Assembly (NCBI RefSeq): GCF_002760435.1 | Contig: NZ_AUUU01000029.1 | Span: 1 to 55,386, forward strand | DNA from: Clostridium sp. LS | GTDB taxonomy: Bacteria > Bacillota > Clostridia > Clostridiales > Clostridiaceae | Length of the DNA: 55,386 nt | Direction of reading: 5' to 3' | Shown: positions 1 through 8,845 of the stretch, piece by piece | Layout: every line of letters begins with the position of its first letter | Numbering within the stretch: the first letter of the stretch is position 1 | Translations under genes and position numbers: made by a program | Notes under the pieces: model-generated | Databases searched by the model: none | Told to the model about the DNA's origin: nothing | What the model saw: the letters and a program-made list of their open reading frames with translations, nothing else

Positions 1-94
1 TTATTTTTTATTCTTTTTCCATACTCGACCCAATTAAATAGCCGTTCTCACAAGTTGCCCACAGATTTTACTGCATTATAAATTCCTATAGAAT

Positions 95-138
95 AAAAAA
101 ACATTCATAATTAATACATAGTCTTAATTATGAATGTT
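95..138 (-). terminator. Intrinsic terminator after the LRR/cell-wall-binding gene
   Basis: A perfect 15-bp inverted repeat (arms at 100-114 and 124-138, 9-nt loop) is followed on the minus strand by a run of T. It lies about 110 bases past the stop of the gene at 245-1723. The rest of the first 240 bases holds no gene I can support. Confidence 0.8.
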
Positions 139-244
139 AATTTCTTTTTAATTATTTAATTGTATAATTTATATTCTGTATAGTGTTAACTCTTATAACT
201 ATAAAAATTAAGTTTGTTTTCTCGAAGCATATAAATAAAGAATA

Positions 245-1723
245 TTAATATGGATAATAGAAGAAATGTGTTGCCCTGTCTGTAGTAGCAGTATCTTGAA
301 GGACTAATCTTCTATGAAGTACTTGATTCCCAAAGCTTGTCCTTTGATTATCTACAATGTAAGCATATCCATCCCTATCCCAGCACATAAAAATGTAAAC
401 ATGGGAATAATTATTTGTAAATACAATATCCCCTGGCTTTATTTGGGAAAAGTCATAGCTGTACACAAATCCCATGCTCTTTAGCACATTTTCAAATTGA
501 TATGTGTTAGCTGTTGATATAGGTATATTTACTCCAATCCTTCTGAGTGCCTCGGATGAAAAATATACACAATTATTGCTGGTAATTCCCCCATGTAAGG
601 CTACTGCAGTACTGTCAACACTCCACTGATTGTTGGCATTCGTCATATATTTGAATAATTGATAATTTGTATTTGAATGTGAATAGTTATAGTAAGTATT
701 TACCGTTTCTCCATTTGCTTGTACATATGTATAATTATCCAACCATATATTCTTAACCAATGAACCATCAGAATTAAATCTATATTTTTTACCATTTATT
801 GTTGTATCTGCAGATACCATGATACCTGTACTTGGATTTAAATAATATGTTTTATAATCTAAAGTTAACCATCCGTATTGCATTCCGCCAGAGCTGCCAA
901 AATAATACCAGTCTTTATCTATTTTTTGCCAACCTGTAATCATAACTCCGTTATTATCTAAATAGTATTTTATTCCTTTGACTGTTTGCAAACCTTTTTG
1001 CATTATCCCATCATCATTAAAATAATACCAATTTCCGGAAATTAATTTCCAATCATTCTTAACTAGTCCATTTTCCTTATCATAATAATACTTATTTCCG
1101 CTTTTATCGGTTTCCCATCCATCTCTTACATTTCCATCCTCATCAAATACATATACTTTTCCATTAATTTTTAAACTTGTCCCTTTAATTCTATCCCCAT
1201 GTCTATCTAAGTAACACCATTTGCCCTTAAGGAAATACCATCCTTCATCAAGATTAAAATCATTTCCTTCTACATCACAATATGTATATTTACCACTTAT
1301 AATTTTCTGCTTTATATTATCAGGTAAAGATTCAAGTTTATTATCACCAAGATCTAAATAAGTTAGCTTAGGCAAATCTCCTAAATACTCAGGAATTTTT
1401 TTATCCAATCTACAGTAATTTAAATTCAAGTATTCTAAATTCTTCAGCAATCGTATTTCGTCAGGTATATCATCTTCAATTTTTTGATATCTTAAGTCAA
1501 TTTTTTTAATACTCAGAAAATCTTTTTCTGTGAGATCCCTTACACTTTTGTTTAATTGCTTAGCAACTTCGCTTGTAAGCCAATTATTCTCGATTTTAAT
1601 ATTACTTTGATCCGTTATATCCCCATTTATTCTGGAATCTTGTGCATAAGTTACTACCGGAACGCTACTAATACATAGAAATACAGCAATTACTACTAAT
1701 TTTTTTAATTTATTACGTCGCAT
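245..1723 (-). CDS. Secreted LRR and cell-wall-binding-repeat protein with a C-terminal Cys/His (amidase-like) domain
   Basis: 492 residues. A signal peptide (about residues 1-28, KLKK then a hydrophobic stretch ending TYA) sends it out of the cell. Residues about 60-140 are leucine-rich repeats (LRLLKNLEYLNLNY-like units). Residues about 157-325 are aromatic GW..YY repeats of the choline/glucan-binding (CW_binding_1) type, which tether proteins to wall polymers. The last ~150 residues contain NNCVYFSSEAL (Cys385), YSHVYIF (His441) and VDNQ (Asp458/Asn459), spaced as in amidase_6 or CHAP-like thiol hydrolases. I infer a surface autolysin or wall-remodelling enzyme. The start follows a GGGAGA site. 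It is a single-gene unit with its own terminator. The enzyme activity is inferred from motifs only. Confidence 0.8.
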   Translation of the reverse strand: MRRNKLKKLVVIAVFLCISSVPVVTYAQDSRINGDITDQSNIKIENNWLTSEVAKQLNKSVRDLTEKDFLSIKKIDLRYQKIEDDIPDEIRLLKNLEYLNLNYCRLDKKIPEYLGDLPKLTYLDLGDNKLESLPDNIKQKIISGKYTYCDVEGNDFNLDEGWYFLKGKWCYLDRHGDRIKGTSLKINGKVYVFDEDGNVRDGWETDKSGNKYYYDKENGLVKNDWKLISGNWYYFNDDGIMQKGLQTVKGIKYYLDNNGVMITGWQKIDKDWYYFGSSGGMQYGWLTLDYKTYYLNPSTGIMVSADTTINGKKYRFNSDGSLVKNIWLDNYTYVQANGETVNTYYNYSHSNTNYQLFKYMTNANNQWSVDSTAVALHGGITSNNCVYFSSEALRRIGVNIPISTANTYQFENVLKSMGFVYSYDFSQIKPGDIVFTNNYSHVYIFMCWDRDGYAYIVDNQRTSFGNQVLHRRLVLQDTATTDRATHFFYYPY

Positions 1724-1874
1724 CTAATCGTCTCCCTTTTATTTTTTCCATATAAATTATACCATTTTAGATACATAATCTCAAATATTTATGAAAAAAT
1801 CCAATCTTATGGTAATTAATTCATATAATGTTTCATAATTTATACAAATTAATTTCCAATTTTCGGGCCCTTTA

Positions 1875-2516
1875 TTAAATATATTTCATTATTAATATTT
1901 CTGAAATTGATTTTACAATTATATCAGCTTTAGATAAATCTTGATTTCCAGAATTAACATTTTTAAATCCAATGCATTTCATTCCAGCAGCTTTAGCAGC
2001 TAACACTCCATTTCTTGAGTCCTCAATTACAATACAATTCTCTGGAGACACCTTTAATTTTTTAGCTGCTTTAAAATATATATCAGGAGCTGGTTTTCCG
2101 TTAAGAACTTCCTCCCCGCTTATAATATAATTAAAATAATCTTTAATCTCAAATTTTGATATAACTACTTCTATAAAACTTCTAGGCGATGATGAAGCAA
2201 TCGCTATCGGAATATTATTCCTCTTTAAGTGTAATAATAATTCATAAATTCCTTCTATTGGCTTTAAATCAGATTCTATTACCTTCTTTTTAGTCATTTC
2301 TACTTTATATTGAATTATTTCATCAACTGATTGGTTGATGTTATATTTTCTTTTTAAATCAGTAATCATATATTCATTTGTAGTTCCAACATATTTTTCT
2401 AATTCTTCGAATGAAATATTACATCCTAAATCTTTCAATGTTTGCATATCAACCTCAAAGTGAATAGGCTCGCTATCTATTATTACTCCATCCATATCAA
2501 ATATTACTGCTTTCAT
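1875..2516 (-). CDS. HAD-family hydrolase, beta-phosphoglucomutase-like
   Basis: 213 residues, the usual size for HAD subfamily IA. Motif I is FDMDGVIIDSEP near the N-terminus (Asp7 nucleophile, Asp9 acid/base), followed by a helical cap. Motif II is ASSSPR, the conserved Lys lies in GKPAPDIY, and motif IV is VIEDSRNGV. Such enzymes act in the cytoplasm on small phosphate esters (sugar phosphates, phosphoglycolate). The GKPAPD and EDSRNG motifs match the phosphoglucomutase/phosphatase group, but the substrate cannot be read from sequence. The start has a good AGGAG site. It lies 38 bases downstream of the solute-binding lipoprotein gene and may be cotranscribed with it. Confidence 0.85.
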   Translation of the reverse strand: MKAVIFDMDGVIIDSEPIHFEVDMQTLKDLGCNISFEELEKYVGTTNEYMITDLKRKYNINQSVDEIIQYKVEMTKKKVIESDLKPIEGIYELLLHLKRNNIPIAIASSSPRSFIEVVISKFEIKDYFNYIISGEEVLNGKPAPDIYFKAAKKLKVSPENCIVIEDSRNGVLAAKAAGMKCIGFKNVNSGNQDLSKADIIVKSISEILIMKYI

Positions 2517-2554
2517 ATATTACTCCTTTGCTTACATATATCTCAAATCTGTTA

Positions 2555-3799
2555 CTATTTAACCATTTGACTTCCTTCTTTAATACCAGTAATAATATTC
2601 TCTCCACATTGTTCTGGGGTTATTTGACCTGCTGTTAATAAACTTAAATTAGAAGTAACTGGTCCCCACATATATTCTGTTTCAACTATATTAGGCATTA
2701 TTTCTGAATCTTTTGCTTGTAAATAAAATCCTTGCAAATATTCATCATTTTTAAAGCTTTCGCTTTCTAGAGCGTCCTTAAATACCGGAAGCCTATTTCC
2801 TTTACTCATTAGAATTCCCTTAGAATTTTCAATTATATATTTTAGCAATTTATAAGATTCCTCTTTATTATTTGATTTTGGATTAACTAATGCCACTTTA
2901 ACACCTTTAAATGGTTTCACAATTTTGCCGTCAAGTTTAGGAATCGGTACCACTCCAAACTTTAAGTTAGCATTATTTTCTTTCATCATCTTTAGTATTT
3001 TAGTCTCCCCTATATAGTAAGCAGATTGTCCATTATAAAATGCTGACTGAGCTGTATTTTCGTTTATATCTGTAGGCATTAATTTATCTTTTTGTATTAA
3101 ATCTTGCAGAAATTTATACCCTTCTATTGCTCCTTTACTATTTAAACCCATATCATCTTTATTAAAAGTACCATTATTATTTTTAAAAGTATATCCACCT
3201 TCAGCATTTATAAATTCATATGATAAGTAAAAATTATTAAGATCAAATTCAAATCCTTTAGTTTTCCCTTCTTCAACTAAATTTTCCATAGTGTCTGGAA
3301 CTTTGTTAACCAAAGCTTTATTGTAAAATAAAGCTGGGCACTCTTGAGATATAGGATAGGCATATACTTTATTATTAATAGATACTGCATCTATTAAATC
3401 TTTTGATATATAATTATTAAAGTCAATTAAATTATTTGGTACTTCTTCCGCTAAACCTAGCTTCGCTAATTTTTCCAAAAATTCATGACTCAATCCAAAT
3501 TCTATATCTATAGAATTTTCATTTTGAGGCGCACTTCCATTTTGAGTAGCTCCTAAATATTCATCGGCACTTCCCCCCGTATAAAGTGAGCTGACTACTA
3601 CATTAACCTCAATACCATTATCTTCGCTCCATTTTTGTGCAATCTTTTTAATTTCATTTCCTTCATCTTCTGTTGAATCAAGAATAATGTTAATTTTTTT
3701 ACTTTCTTCCTTCCTTGTTCCACTGCATCCACTAAAAACACCAGCAAAACATGTACATAAAATAAAACAACTTAAAACTTTTATTATCTTACTTTTCAT
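2555..3799 (-). CDS. ABC-transporter solute-binding lipoprotein, sugar type (orphan)
   Basis: 414 residues. The N-terminus is a lipoprotein signal: Lys-rich start, hydrophobic core, then the lipobox FSGCSG with Cys at about residue 25. The body follows the extracellular solute-binding family 1 pattern (maltose/multiple-sugar binding type): an ALFYNKALV segment, a GQSAYYIGE segment, and late helices containing WGPV. It would sit on the outer face of the membrane and deliver a sugar or oligosaccharide to a permease. No permease or ATPase gene is adjacent, so its partner must be elsewhere. The start follows a GAGGTG site. The ligand is unknown. Confidence 0.85.
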   Translation of the reverse strand: MKSKIIKVLSCFILCTCFAGVFSGCSGTRKEESKKINIILDSTEDEGNEIKKIAQKWSEDNGIEVNVVVSSLYTGGSADEYLGATQNGSAPQNENSIDIEFGLSHEFLEKLAKLGLAEEVPNNLIDFNNYISKDLIDAVSINNKVYAYPISQECPALFYNKALVNKVPDTMENLVEEGKTKGFEFDLNNFYLSYEFINAEGGYTFKNNNGTFNKDDMGLNSKGAIEGYKFLQDLIQKDKLMPTDINENTAQSAFYNGQSAYYIGETKILKMMKENNANLKFGVVPIPKLDGKIVKPFKGVKVALVNPKSNNKEESYKLLKYIIENSKGILMSKGNRLPVFKDALESESFKNDEYLQGFYLQAKDSEIMPNIVETEYMWGPVTSNLSLLTAGQITPEQCGENIITGIKEGSQMVK

Positions 3800-3952
3800 A
3801 TAGCACCTCGTATAATAATTTTAAAATTACAGATTTTCACATGAGAGTAATTTCAATTATAACATTATTCTTTTATCCGTTATATATATGACTATAAATT
3901 TTATATTTTTTGTAGTTTCTTCTAATATTTTCATGTCAAAGTAGTTCTTCTA

Positions 3953-4987
3953 TTAAGTTAAATAAAAATATAAAAGTTTTATTGTATTTTCAAGAGCATT
4001 ATAATGTGTTCTCTCCATCCCATGAGATGCGTGGACTCCAGGCCCAATTAATGCCCCCCTAATGTCATTCCCGCCTCTTAACGCAGCTCCTACATCTGAA
4101 CCATACATTGGATATATATCTACTGCATAACTCAATTTATTATCTTTGGCTAGATTTACAAGCTTTGTTACCATATTATAATCATAAGGGCCTCCTGAAT
4201 CCTTGGCACAAATTGATACATCATATTCAGTACAACTTAAATCATCGCCAATGCATCCCATATCTACAGCTATTAGTTCATTTATATCTTTAGGAATAAA
4301 TGACGACCCATGGCCAACTTCTTCATAAGTTGAAATAAATATTTTAGTTGTATAATTTGGTACAATTTTTTCTCTATTGAATAATTCTAATAGTCCCATA
4401 AGGCATGAAACGCTGCCTTTATCATCTATGAATCTCGATTTTATAAATCCATTTTCAGTAATTGTAGTTTTAGGATCAATAAATATAAAATCCCCTGGGC
4501 ATATTCCTAAATTTATTGTATCATCTTTTGATCCTACCCTTTCATCAATTCGTATTTCCATATTTTTAGCATCTCTTATTTTATTAGAACTATCTTCGAA
4601 TACATGGGCTGCAGGGCTTGTGCTAAGAAATGTTCCAGTAAACTTTTTGCCTTCTCTTGTCCTTATAATACAATATTCACCATCTAAAGTTGGAACAATT
4701 GGCCCTCCTAGTAACGTAAATTTTAATTTTCCTTCTCCCGTTATTGATCTAACCATAGCACCTAATGTATCAACATGTGCAGATAACCCTACTACTTTTT
4801 CTTCAGATTTACCTTTTATTGTTATTATTCCACAGCCCTTGTTTGTTGTTTCGAAATTGTATCCGAAACCTTCAGCTATGCTTTTAATTTTATCTATTAC
4901 CTCAAAACAATAACCAGTTGGGCTATCAGTTTCCAATATTTCTTTAGCAATATCCAAGATATACTTTTTATTAATGTTCAAATTCAT
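3953..4987 (-). CDS. M42-family metallopeptidase (glutamyl aminopeptidase/endoglucanase-M-like)
   Basis: 344 residues, the normal M42 length. Visible metal and catalytic motifs in order: LSAHVDTLGAM (His/Asp), the bridging Asp in FIDDKGSV, the catalytic Glu pair in STYEEVGHGSS, a VDMGC segment, YPMYGSDVGAA, and the final His in GPGVHASHGMER. These are cytoplasmic dinuclear-metal aminopeptidases that trim peptides and form large oligomers. The start follows an AGGAGTG site. The gene follows the GNAT gene by 23 bases, so the two are probably one transcript. Which side chain it prefers cannot be told. Confidence 0.88.
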   Translation of the reverse strand: MNLNINKKYILDIAKEILETDSPTGYCFEVIDKIKSIAEGFGYNFETTNKGCGIITIKGKSEEKVVGLSAHVDTLGAMVRSITGEGKLKFTLLGGPIVPTLDGEYCIIRTREGKKFTGTFLSTSPAAHVFEDSSNKIRDAKNMEIRIDERVGSKDDTINLGICPGDFIFIDPKTTITENGFIKSRFIDDKGSVSCLMGLLELFNREKIVPNYTTKIFISTYEEVGHGSSFIPKDINELIAVDMGCIGDDLSCTEYDVSICAKDSGGPYDYNMVTKLVNLAKDNKLSYAVDIYPMYGSDVGAALRGGNDIRGALIGPGVHASHGMERTHYNALENTIKLLYFYLT

Positions 4988-5010
4988 ATGTTAATCACTC
5001 CTAAAAAAAT

Positions 5011-5517
5011 TTAAAACTCATTTGATAGATTGGATAGTACTTCATTATCAACTCTATAAACAGTCCATTCATCCATTTGCTTTGCACCCATCTTTTTATA
5101 AAAATCTATAGCTGATTCATTCCAATCTATACACCACCACTCTAACCTGCCGCAATCACGTTCAATAGCCAGCTTCCCAAGAAAAGTTAACATAATTTTA
5201 CCTAATCCTAGTTTTCTAAACTCTGGCTTAATATATAAATCTTCTAAATATATCCCTGGTTTGCCAAGAAAGGTTGAAAAATTATGAAAAAACAATGCGA
5301 ATCCTACTGGTTTTCCATCATATTCTCCTATAACAACTTCAGCCTTTTTTCTTATAAAAAGTGAATCATAAATGATTTCCTCTGTAGCAATTACCTCACT
5401 TAATAGTTTCTCATAATCTGCCAATTCCCTTATGAACTCTAATATTAATTTAGTATCATCTTCTTTTGCAAACCTAATTTTAAAATTGTTTATTCTTGTA
5501 TCTATTCTATTTTCCAC
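5011..5517 (-). CDS. GNAT-family N-acetyltransferase
   Basis: 168 residues with the GNAT fold. The acetyl-CoA loop reads RKLGLGKIMLTFL, preceded by a YLEDLYIKPEFR strand, and the C-terminal half has the WNESAIDFYKKMGAK motif. This arrangement matches the diamine/spermidine-type acetyltransferase group (DLYIKPEFRGLGIG-like), so an amine or amino-acid substrate is likely. The start is GTG behind GGGAG. It forms a likely two-gene unit with the downstream M42 peptidase. The substrate is not known. Confidence 0.85.
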   Translation of the reverse strand: MENRIDTRINNFKIRFAKEDDTKLILEFIRELADYEKLLSEVIATEEIIYDSLFIRKKAEVVIGEYDGKPVGFALFFHNFSTFLGKPGIYLEDLYIKPEFRKLGLGKIMLTFLGKLAIERDCGRLEWWCIDWNESAIDFYKKMGAKQMDEWTVYRVDNEVLSNLSNEF

Positions 5518-5541
5518 TTAATCATCTCCCAAGTAATAACA

Positions 5542-5587
5542 ATAAGTTATATAATCCAAATATAACTCTTTAGATTATATAACTTAT
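5542..5587. terminator. Hairpin between hisC and the GNAT gene
   Basis: A perfect 15-bp stem (5542-5556 with 5573-5587) sits in the 79-base gap after the hisC stop. The T-rich tail is stronger on the plus strand, but position fits termination of hisC on the minus strand. It may act in both directions. Confidence 0.6.
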
Positions 5588-5596
5588 CTTTTATTT

Positions 5597-6658
5597 TTAT
5601 TTTTTTAATATCTCTTTAAGCTTTTCAATTAGGATTTTCATTTCTTCATCGGTACCTATAGTTATTCTTAAAAAGTTATCTATTCTATCCTTATTAAAAT
5701 ATCTAACTAACACTCCATTTTCTTTTAATGTCTCATATAAAAATTTACCTGAAACTCTATTATGACTTGCAAAAACAAAGTTAGCTTTTGATTCCAGAAC
5801 TCTGAAATTTAAAGCCTCTAAATCTTTAACAACTTTTTCCCTCGTATTTATAATTTTATTAGTTATTTCCTCAAAATACTCGTTATCTTCAATTGCTGCT
5901 TTAGCTCCAGCAAGGGCTACTCTATCTATAGTATAAGAATTTATACTATTTTTAATTCTATTTAATCCTTCAATTAAATCCTTATGTCCAAGAGCAAATC
6001 CGACTCTAAGTCCAGCTAGTGAACGAGACTTTGATAAAGTTTGAATTACTAAAAGATTGTCATAGTCCTTTATAAATTTAACCATTGATTGACCGCCAAA
6101 ATCTATATAAGCTTCATCAATTATAACAACAGTATCCTTATTCGCCTCAATTAATTTTTTTAAATCTTCTACATCAATATATTTTCCTGTTGGTGCATTT
6201 GGATTTGGAATTATCACTCCTCCATTTCCTTTTTTCAACTCTTCTAGTGGAATATCGAAATTATTATCTAATTTCACCAATTCGTAATTTAAACCAAAAA
6301 GTTCTGCGTAAACTTTATAAAAAGTATAGCTTATATCTGGAAATAAAATCTTTCTATCTTTAGAGAAAAAAGTCATAAATGAAAATGCCAAAATCTCATC
6401 CGAACCATTCCCTATAAATATTTGATCTTTATTTAAATCATAATACTCTGCAATTTCATTTATTAGATCACTACAAGTTGGATCTGGATAAAGCTTTAAA
6501 TCTCCATTAACAGCACTTTTCATAACTTCTATAACCTTATTTGAAGGTGGGTATGGATTTTCATTAGTGTTTAACTTTATGTACTTTTTATCCTTAGGCT
6601 GCTCCCCTGGCACATAAGGCTCTATTTCACTTACTTTTTCATTCCAATATTTACTCAT
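5597..6658 (-). CDS. hisC: Histidinol-phosphate aminotransferase
   Basis: 353 residues, PLP fold type I. It begins with the HisC pattern KYIKLNTNENPYPPS, then LYPDPT, IFIGNGSDEIL, IIPNPNAPTG, VIIDEAYIDFGG and the PLP lysine in TLSKSRSLAGLRVGFALG, and ends with the substrate Arg region FLRITIGTDEEM. It converts imidazole-acetol phosphate and glutamate to histidinol phosphate in histidine synthesis. No other his genes are nearby, so it stands alone. The start is preceded by a G-rich GGGGGCAATTAA leader that is identical before leuA in this window. Confidence 0.93.
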   Translation of the reverse strand: MSKYWNEKVSEIEPYVPGEQPKDKKYIKLNTNENPYPPSNKVIEVMKSAVNGDLKLYPDPTCSDLINEIAEYYDLNKDQIFIGNGSDEILAFSFMTFFSKDRKILFPDISYTFYKVYAELFGLNYELVKLDNNFDIPLEELKKGNGGVIIPNPNAPTGKYIDVEDLKKLIEANKDTVVIIDEAYIDFGGQSMVKFIKDYDNLLVIQTLSKSRSLAGLRVGFALGHKDLIEGLNRIKNSINSYTIDRVALAGAKAAIEDNEYFEEITNKIINTREKVVKDLEALNFRVLESKANFVFASHNRVSGKFLYETLKENGVLVRYFNKDRIDNFLRITIGTDEEMKILIEKLKEILKK

Positions 6659-6660
6659 TT

Positions 6661-6670
6661 AATTGCCCCC
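6661..6670 (-). promoter_or_regulatory. GGGGGCAATT ribosome-binding leader of hisC
   Basis: The bases just before the hisC start read GGGGGCAATTAA on the minus strand, in place of a classical AGGAGG. The same string precedes leuA (G-run 21620-21625). Close variants precede the PatA-like aminotransferase (42088-42092), the AEC transporter (40423-40427) and ppnP (40855-40858). It probably serves as the Shine-Dalgarno site through G-U pairing. Confidence 0.5.
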
Positions 6671-6761
6671 TAGTGTGTTTAGCTTTTTAGTACATTATAA
6701 CCTAATTTCACCTCTATGTGCAAAGAGAACATTCTTAAAAGACTTCATAAAAAATAATTTT

Positions 6762-6793
6762 AAAAAAAGAGATTCAAGCTTATCAATAATCTC
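6762..6793 (-). terminator. Intrinsic terminator at the end of the glycan island
   Basis: A GAGATT...AATCTC stem (6769-6774 with 6788-6793) is followed on the minus strand by seven T. It sits about 40 bases after the stop of the TPR glycosyltransferase gene. Confidence 0.7.
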
Positions 6794-6831
6794 CCACATT
6801 AATGAAATAGCTTAAAATCTCCATAATCAGA

Positions 6832-8619
6832 TTAATACTTTAATATATCTAAACTTTCGGAGTCATATACATCAAATTCTTTTATTGATCTTAATATCTC
6901 TTTTTTAGCAAGATCAATGTATCCATTCTTAAAATAAAGCTTTCCAAGATAAAACAATGCATATTTATTATCTATTAAATTTAATAAATTAACAGCTATT
7001 TTTAGTTCATCGAATTTATTATTTATAAGCAATACTTCTAAAATTTCTAAAATTATATTCATATATTCCTTATTATTTTTATCTTGTGATAATATTCTCG
7101 TTGATTCTTTAGTAAACAACTTAATTAACTCTGAATATACATCAAGAAGTTTTTTATCATAAATTGATAACTCATCATATTTAAAGTTATTAACTATAGA
7201 TGATGCATAATCATATTTTTTTAATAAAATGGCACTCAAAACTCTATACATTGAAAAAAACATATAACAAGAACTCTTTTTGTCCATTTCATTTATGCTT
7301 AAATATTCTTCAAAATCTCCGTTTCTTATAAGACATCTTAGCTTTAACATTATAGTGTCTTCCGCACTTGTTCCTGTATCTTCATATTTTTTCATATATT
7401 CTAATGCTGTTTTATAATATTCTACATGATAAAACAGATCTGCAATAATTGCATAACAAGATTCTTTGTTTTTTGAAAAAAATTCTTCTATTATGGCCTT
7501 AAATTTTTCTATTGGAACATTTTGTTCCTTTAATATATTAGCTATATTATATAAAGGCTCAATATAATCAGGTTTTGAACTCATTGATTCAATATAAAGG
7601 TTGTATGCAGTATCGTAGTCTTTATACTTCATATAAATATTACCTAATTCATAATAAGCTCTAAAACTTCCAGTTCCATATAGAAATTTTAGCTCTGAAG
7701 GTGCTTCTCCTATTTCAATACATTTCTCTAATGCTTTTATCTGAAGAGTTGGTCTATCAGTAGCTTTGAAAATTAGCGCTTGATAGTAATACAAGTCTGT
7801 GCACTTTGGATAATGTTGAACTCCAACATCTATAAACTTCAAAGCTTCATCATAATTTCCTAAATTATAATTTGAAACAATTATGCGCAATATCAATATA
7901 AAGCTATATCCCCTGCCTGAATCAAAATCTTCATAAGATTTATAATAATATTCTAATGCAGCGTTCATATCATCTAGTGAAGCATACTCATTTCCTAAAT
8001 TGAAATAAGCGAACCCATCATTTGGATTAACTTTTATTTGTTCTTTTAAAATAGAAATATTCCTATTTCTTTTATCCTTAGAAGTTATCCTTTTATCTAA
8101 ATATCCATAATGATGTATTTTTATAGAATCACAAATAGCATTATATTCTCCTTGATAAAATACTAACTGATTATGAACTTCTCCTTTATAATGAATTCCA
8201 CGATTATTTTTAAATAATCGTGGATTTATATTTATAGCAATATCTCCTTTTTCGATATTACTTCCATAATAGCTTAATGTTTCAAAATAATATATTGCTT
8301 TTTCATCTAGTTTACTATTTAATAATGCTTTAAAAGTTTTTCTATCTTCTTCAAATAATTCATCATCTGCATCCAATATAAGTATCCAGTCTTTAGTCGC
8401 ATATTTTAATGATTCATTTCTAGCTTCACTAAAATTATTATTCCACTTAAAATAATAAATTTTGGCGCCAAAAGTTTTAGCAATTTCTACTGTTTTATCC
8501 GTAGATCCTGTATCAACTATAATTATTTCATCAATGATATCTTTGATACTGCTAAGACATTTTGGCAGATATTCCTCTTCATTTTTTACAATCATACATA
8601 AGCTTACTTCATTTTTCAT
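6832..8619 (-). CDS. Family 2 glycosyltransferase with C-terminal TPR repeats
   Basis: 595 residues. Residues 1 to about 230 are a GT-A domain: SLCMIVKNEEEYLPKCL, IIIVDTGSTDKTVEIA, then the metal-binding DADDE motif and an HYKGEVHNQLV segment. The remainder is helical, with TPR-type units such as AYFNLGNEYASLDDMNAALEYYYKSY and AYYELGNIYMKYKDYDTAYNLY-like repeats. Bacterial proteins of this architecture (SunS-like) glycosylate peptides or surface proteins, the TPR part binding the acceptor. There is no signal peptide, so it acts in the cytoplasm. It is the last gene of the minus-strand glycan island and is followed by a terminator. The acceptor is unknown; the two leaderless proteins at 16.4-18.0 kb are candidates. 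Confidence 0.85.
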   Translation of the reverse strand: MKNEVSLCMIVKNEEEYLPKCLSSIKDIIDEIIIVDTGSTDKTVEIAKTFGAKIYYFKWNNNFSEARNESLKYATKDWILILDADDELFEEDRKTFKALLNSKLDEKAIYYFETLSYYGSNIEKGDIAININPRLFKNNRGIHYKGEVHNQLVFYQGEYNAICDSIKIHHYGYLDKRITSKDKRNRNISILKEQIKVNPNDGFAYFNLGNEYASLDDMNAALEYYYKSYEDFDSGRGYSFILILRIIVSNYNLGNYDEALKFIDVGVQHYPKCTDLYYYQALIFKATDRPTLQIKALEKCIEIGEAPSELKFLYGTGSFRAYYELGNIYMKYKDYDTAYNLYIESMSSKPDYIEPLYNIANILKEQNVPIEKFKAIIEEFFSKNKESCYAIIADLFYHVEYYKTALEYMKKYEDTGTSAEDTIMLKLRCLIRNGDFEEYLSINEMDKKSSCYMFFSMYRVLSAILLKKYDYASSIVNNFKYDELSIYDKKLLDVYSELIKLFTKESTRILSQDKNNKEYMNIILEILEVLLINNKFDELKIAVNLLNLIDNKYALFYLGKLYFKNGYIDLAKKEILRSIKEFDVYDSESLDILKY

Positions 8620-8765
8620 TCCATCGCTCCTATCCTAAATTTCTTGCCTAATAATATTAGAGTTAATTTATTTTTTAATGTAAGTATATCCCTCTATAAT
8701 ATACTATGTCTTTTATATGGAGGCGTGATTAATTTGTATTTCTATGAAATAAACTATATTATAAT

Positions 8766-8796
8766 TAAAAAAACCAGGTTCTTCCCCGGCTTTTTC
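8766..8796 (-). terminator. Possible terminator after the acyltransferase gene
   Basis: On the minus strand a CCGGG/CCTGG stem extended by A-T pairs is followed by seven T. It lies about 50 bases past the stop of the LpxD-like gene and upstream of the TPR glycosyltransferase gene, so that gene may be transcribed separately or by read-through. Confidence 0.5.
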
Positions 8797-8845
8797 TCCC
8801 TTATACCAATAAAATTATTTTATTATATACCTTAAAACAATATTA

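Noticed and set aside
1..60. Protein-like minus-strand tail ending in GSSMEKE
   Set aside because: A stop codon precedes it after about 19 residues and nothing else supports a gene end.
4377..4913. Open frame on the plus strand inside the M42 gene
   Set aside because: It is antisense to a gene with full catalytic motifs, has no ribosome site, and its product has no recognisable domain.
8644..8835. Plus-strand frame of 63 codons in the gap between two minus-strand genes
   Set aside because: It runs across a minus-strand terminator and has no usual start site. A TTG behind GGAGG would give a 33-residue hydrophobic peptide, but that is too thin to call a gene.
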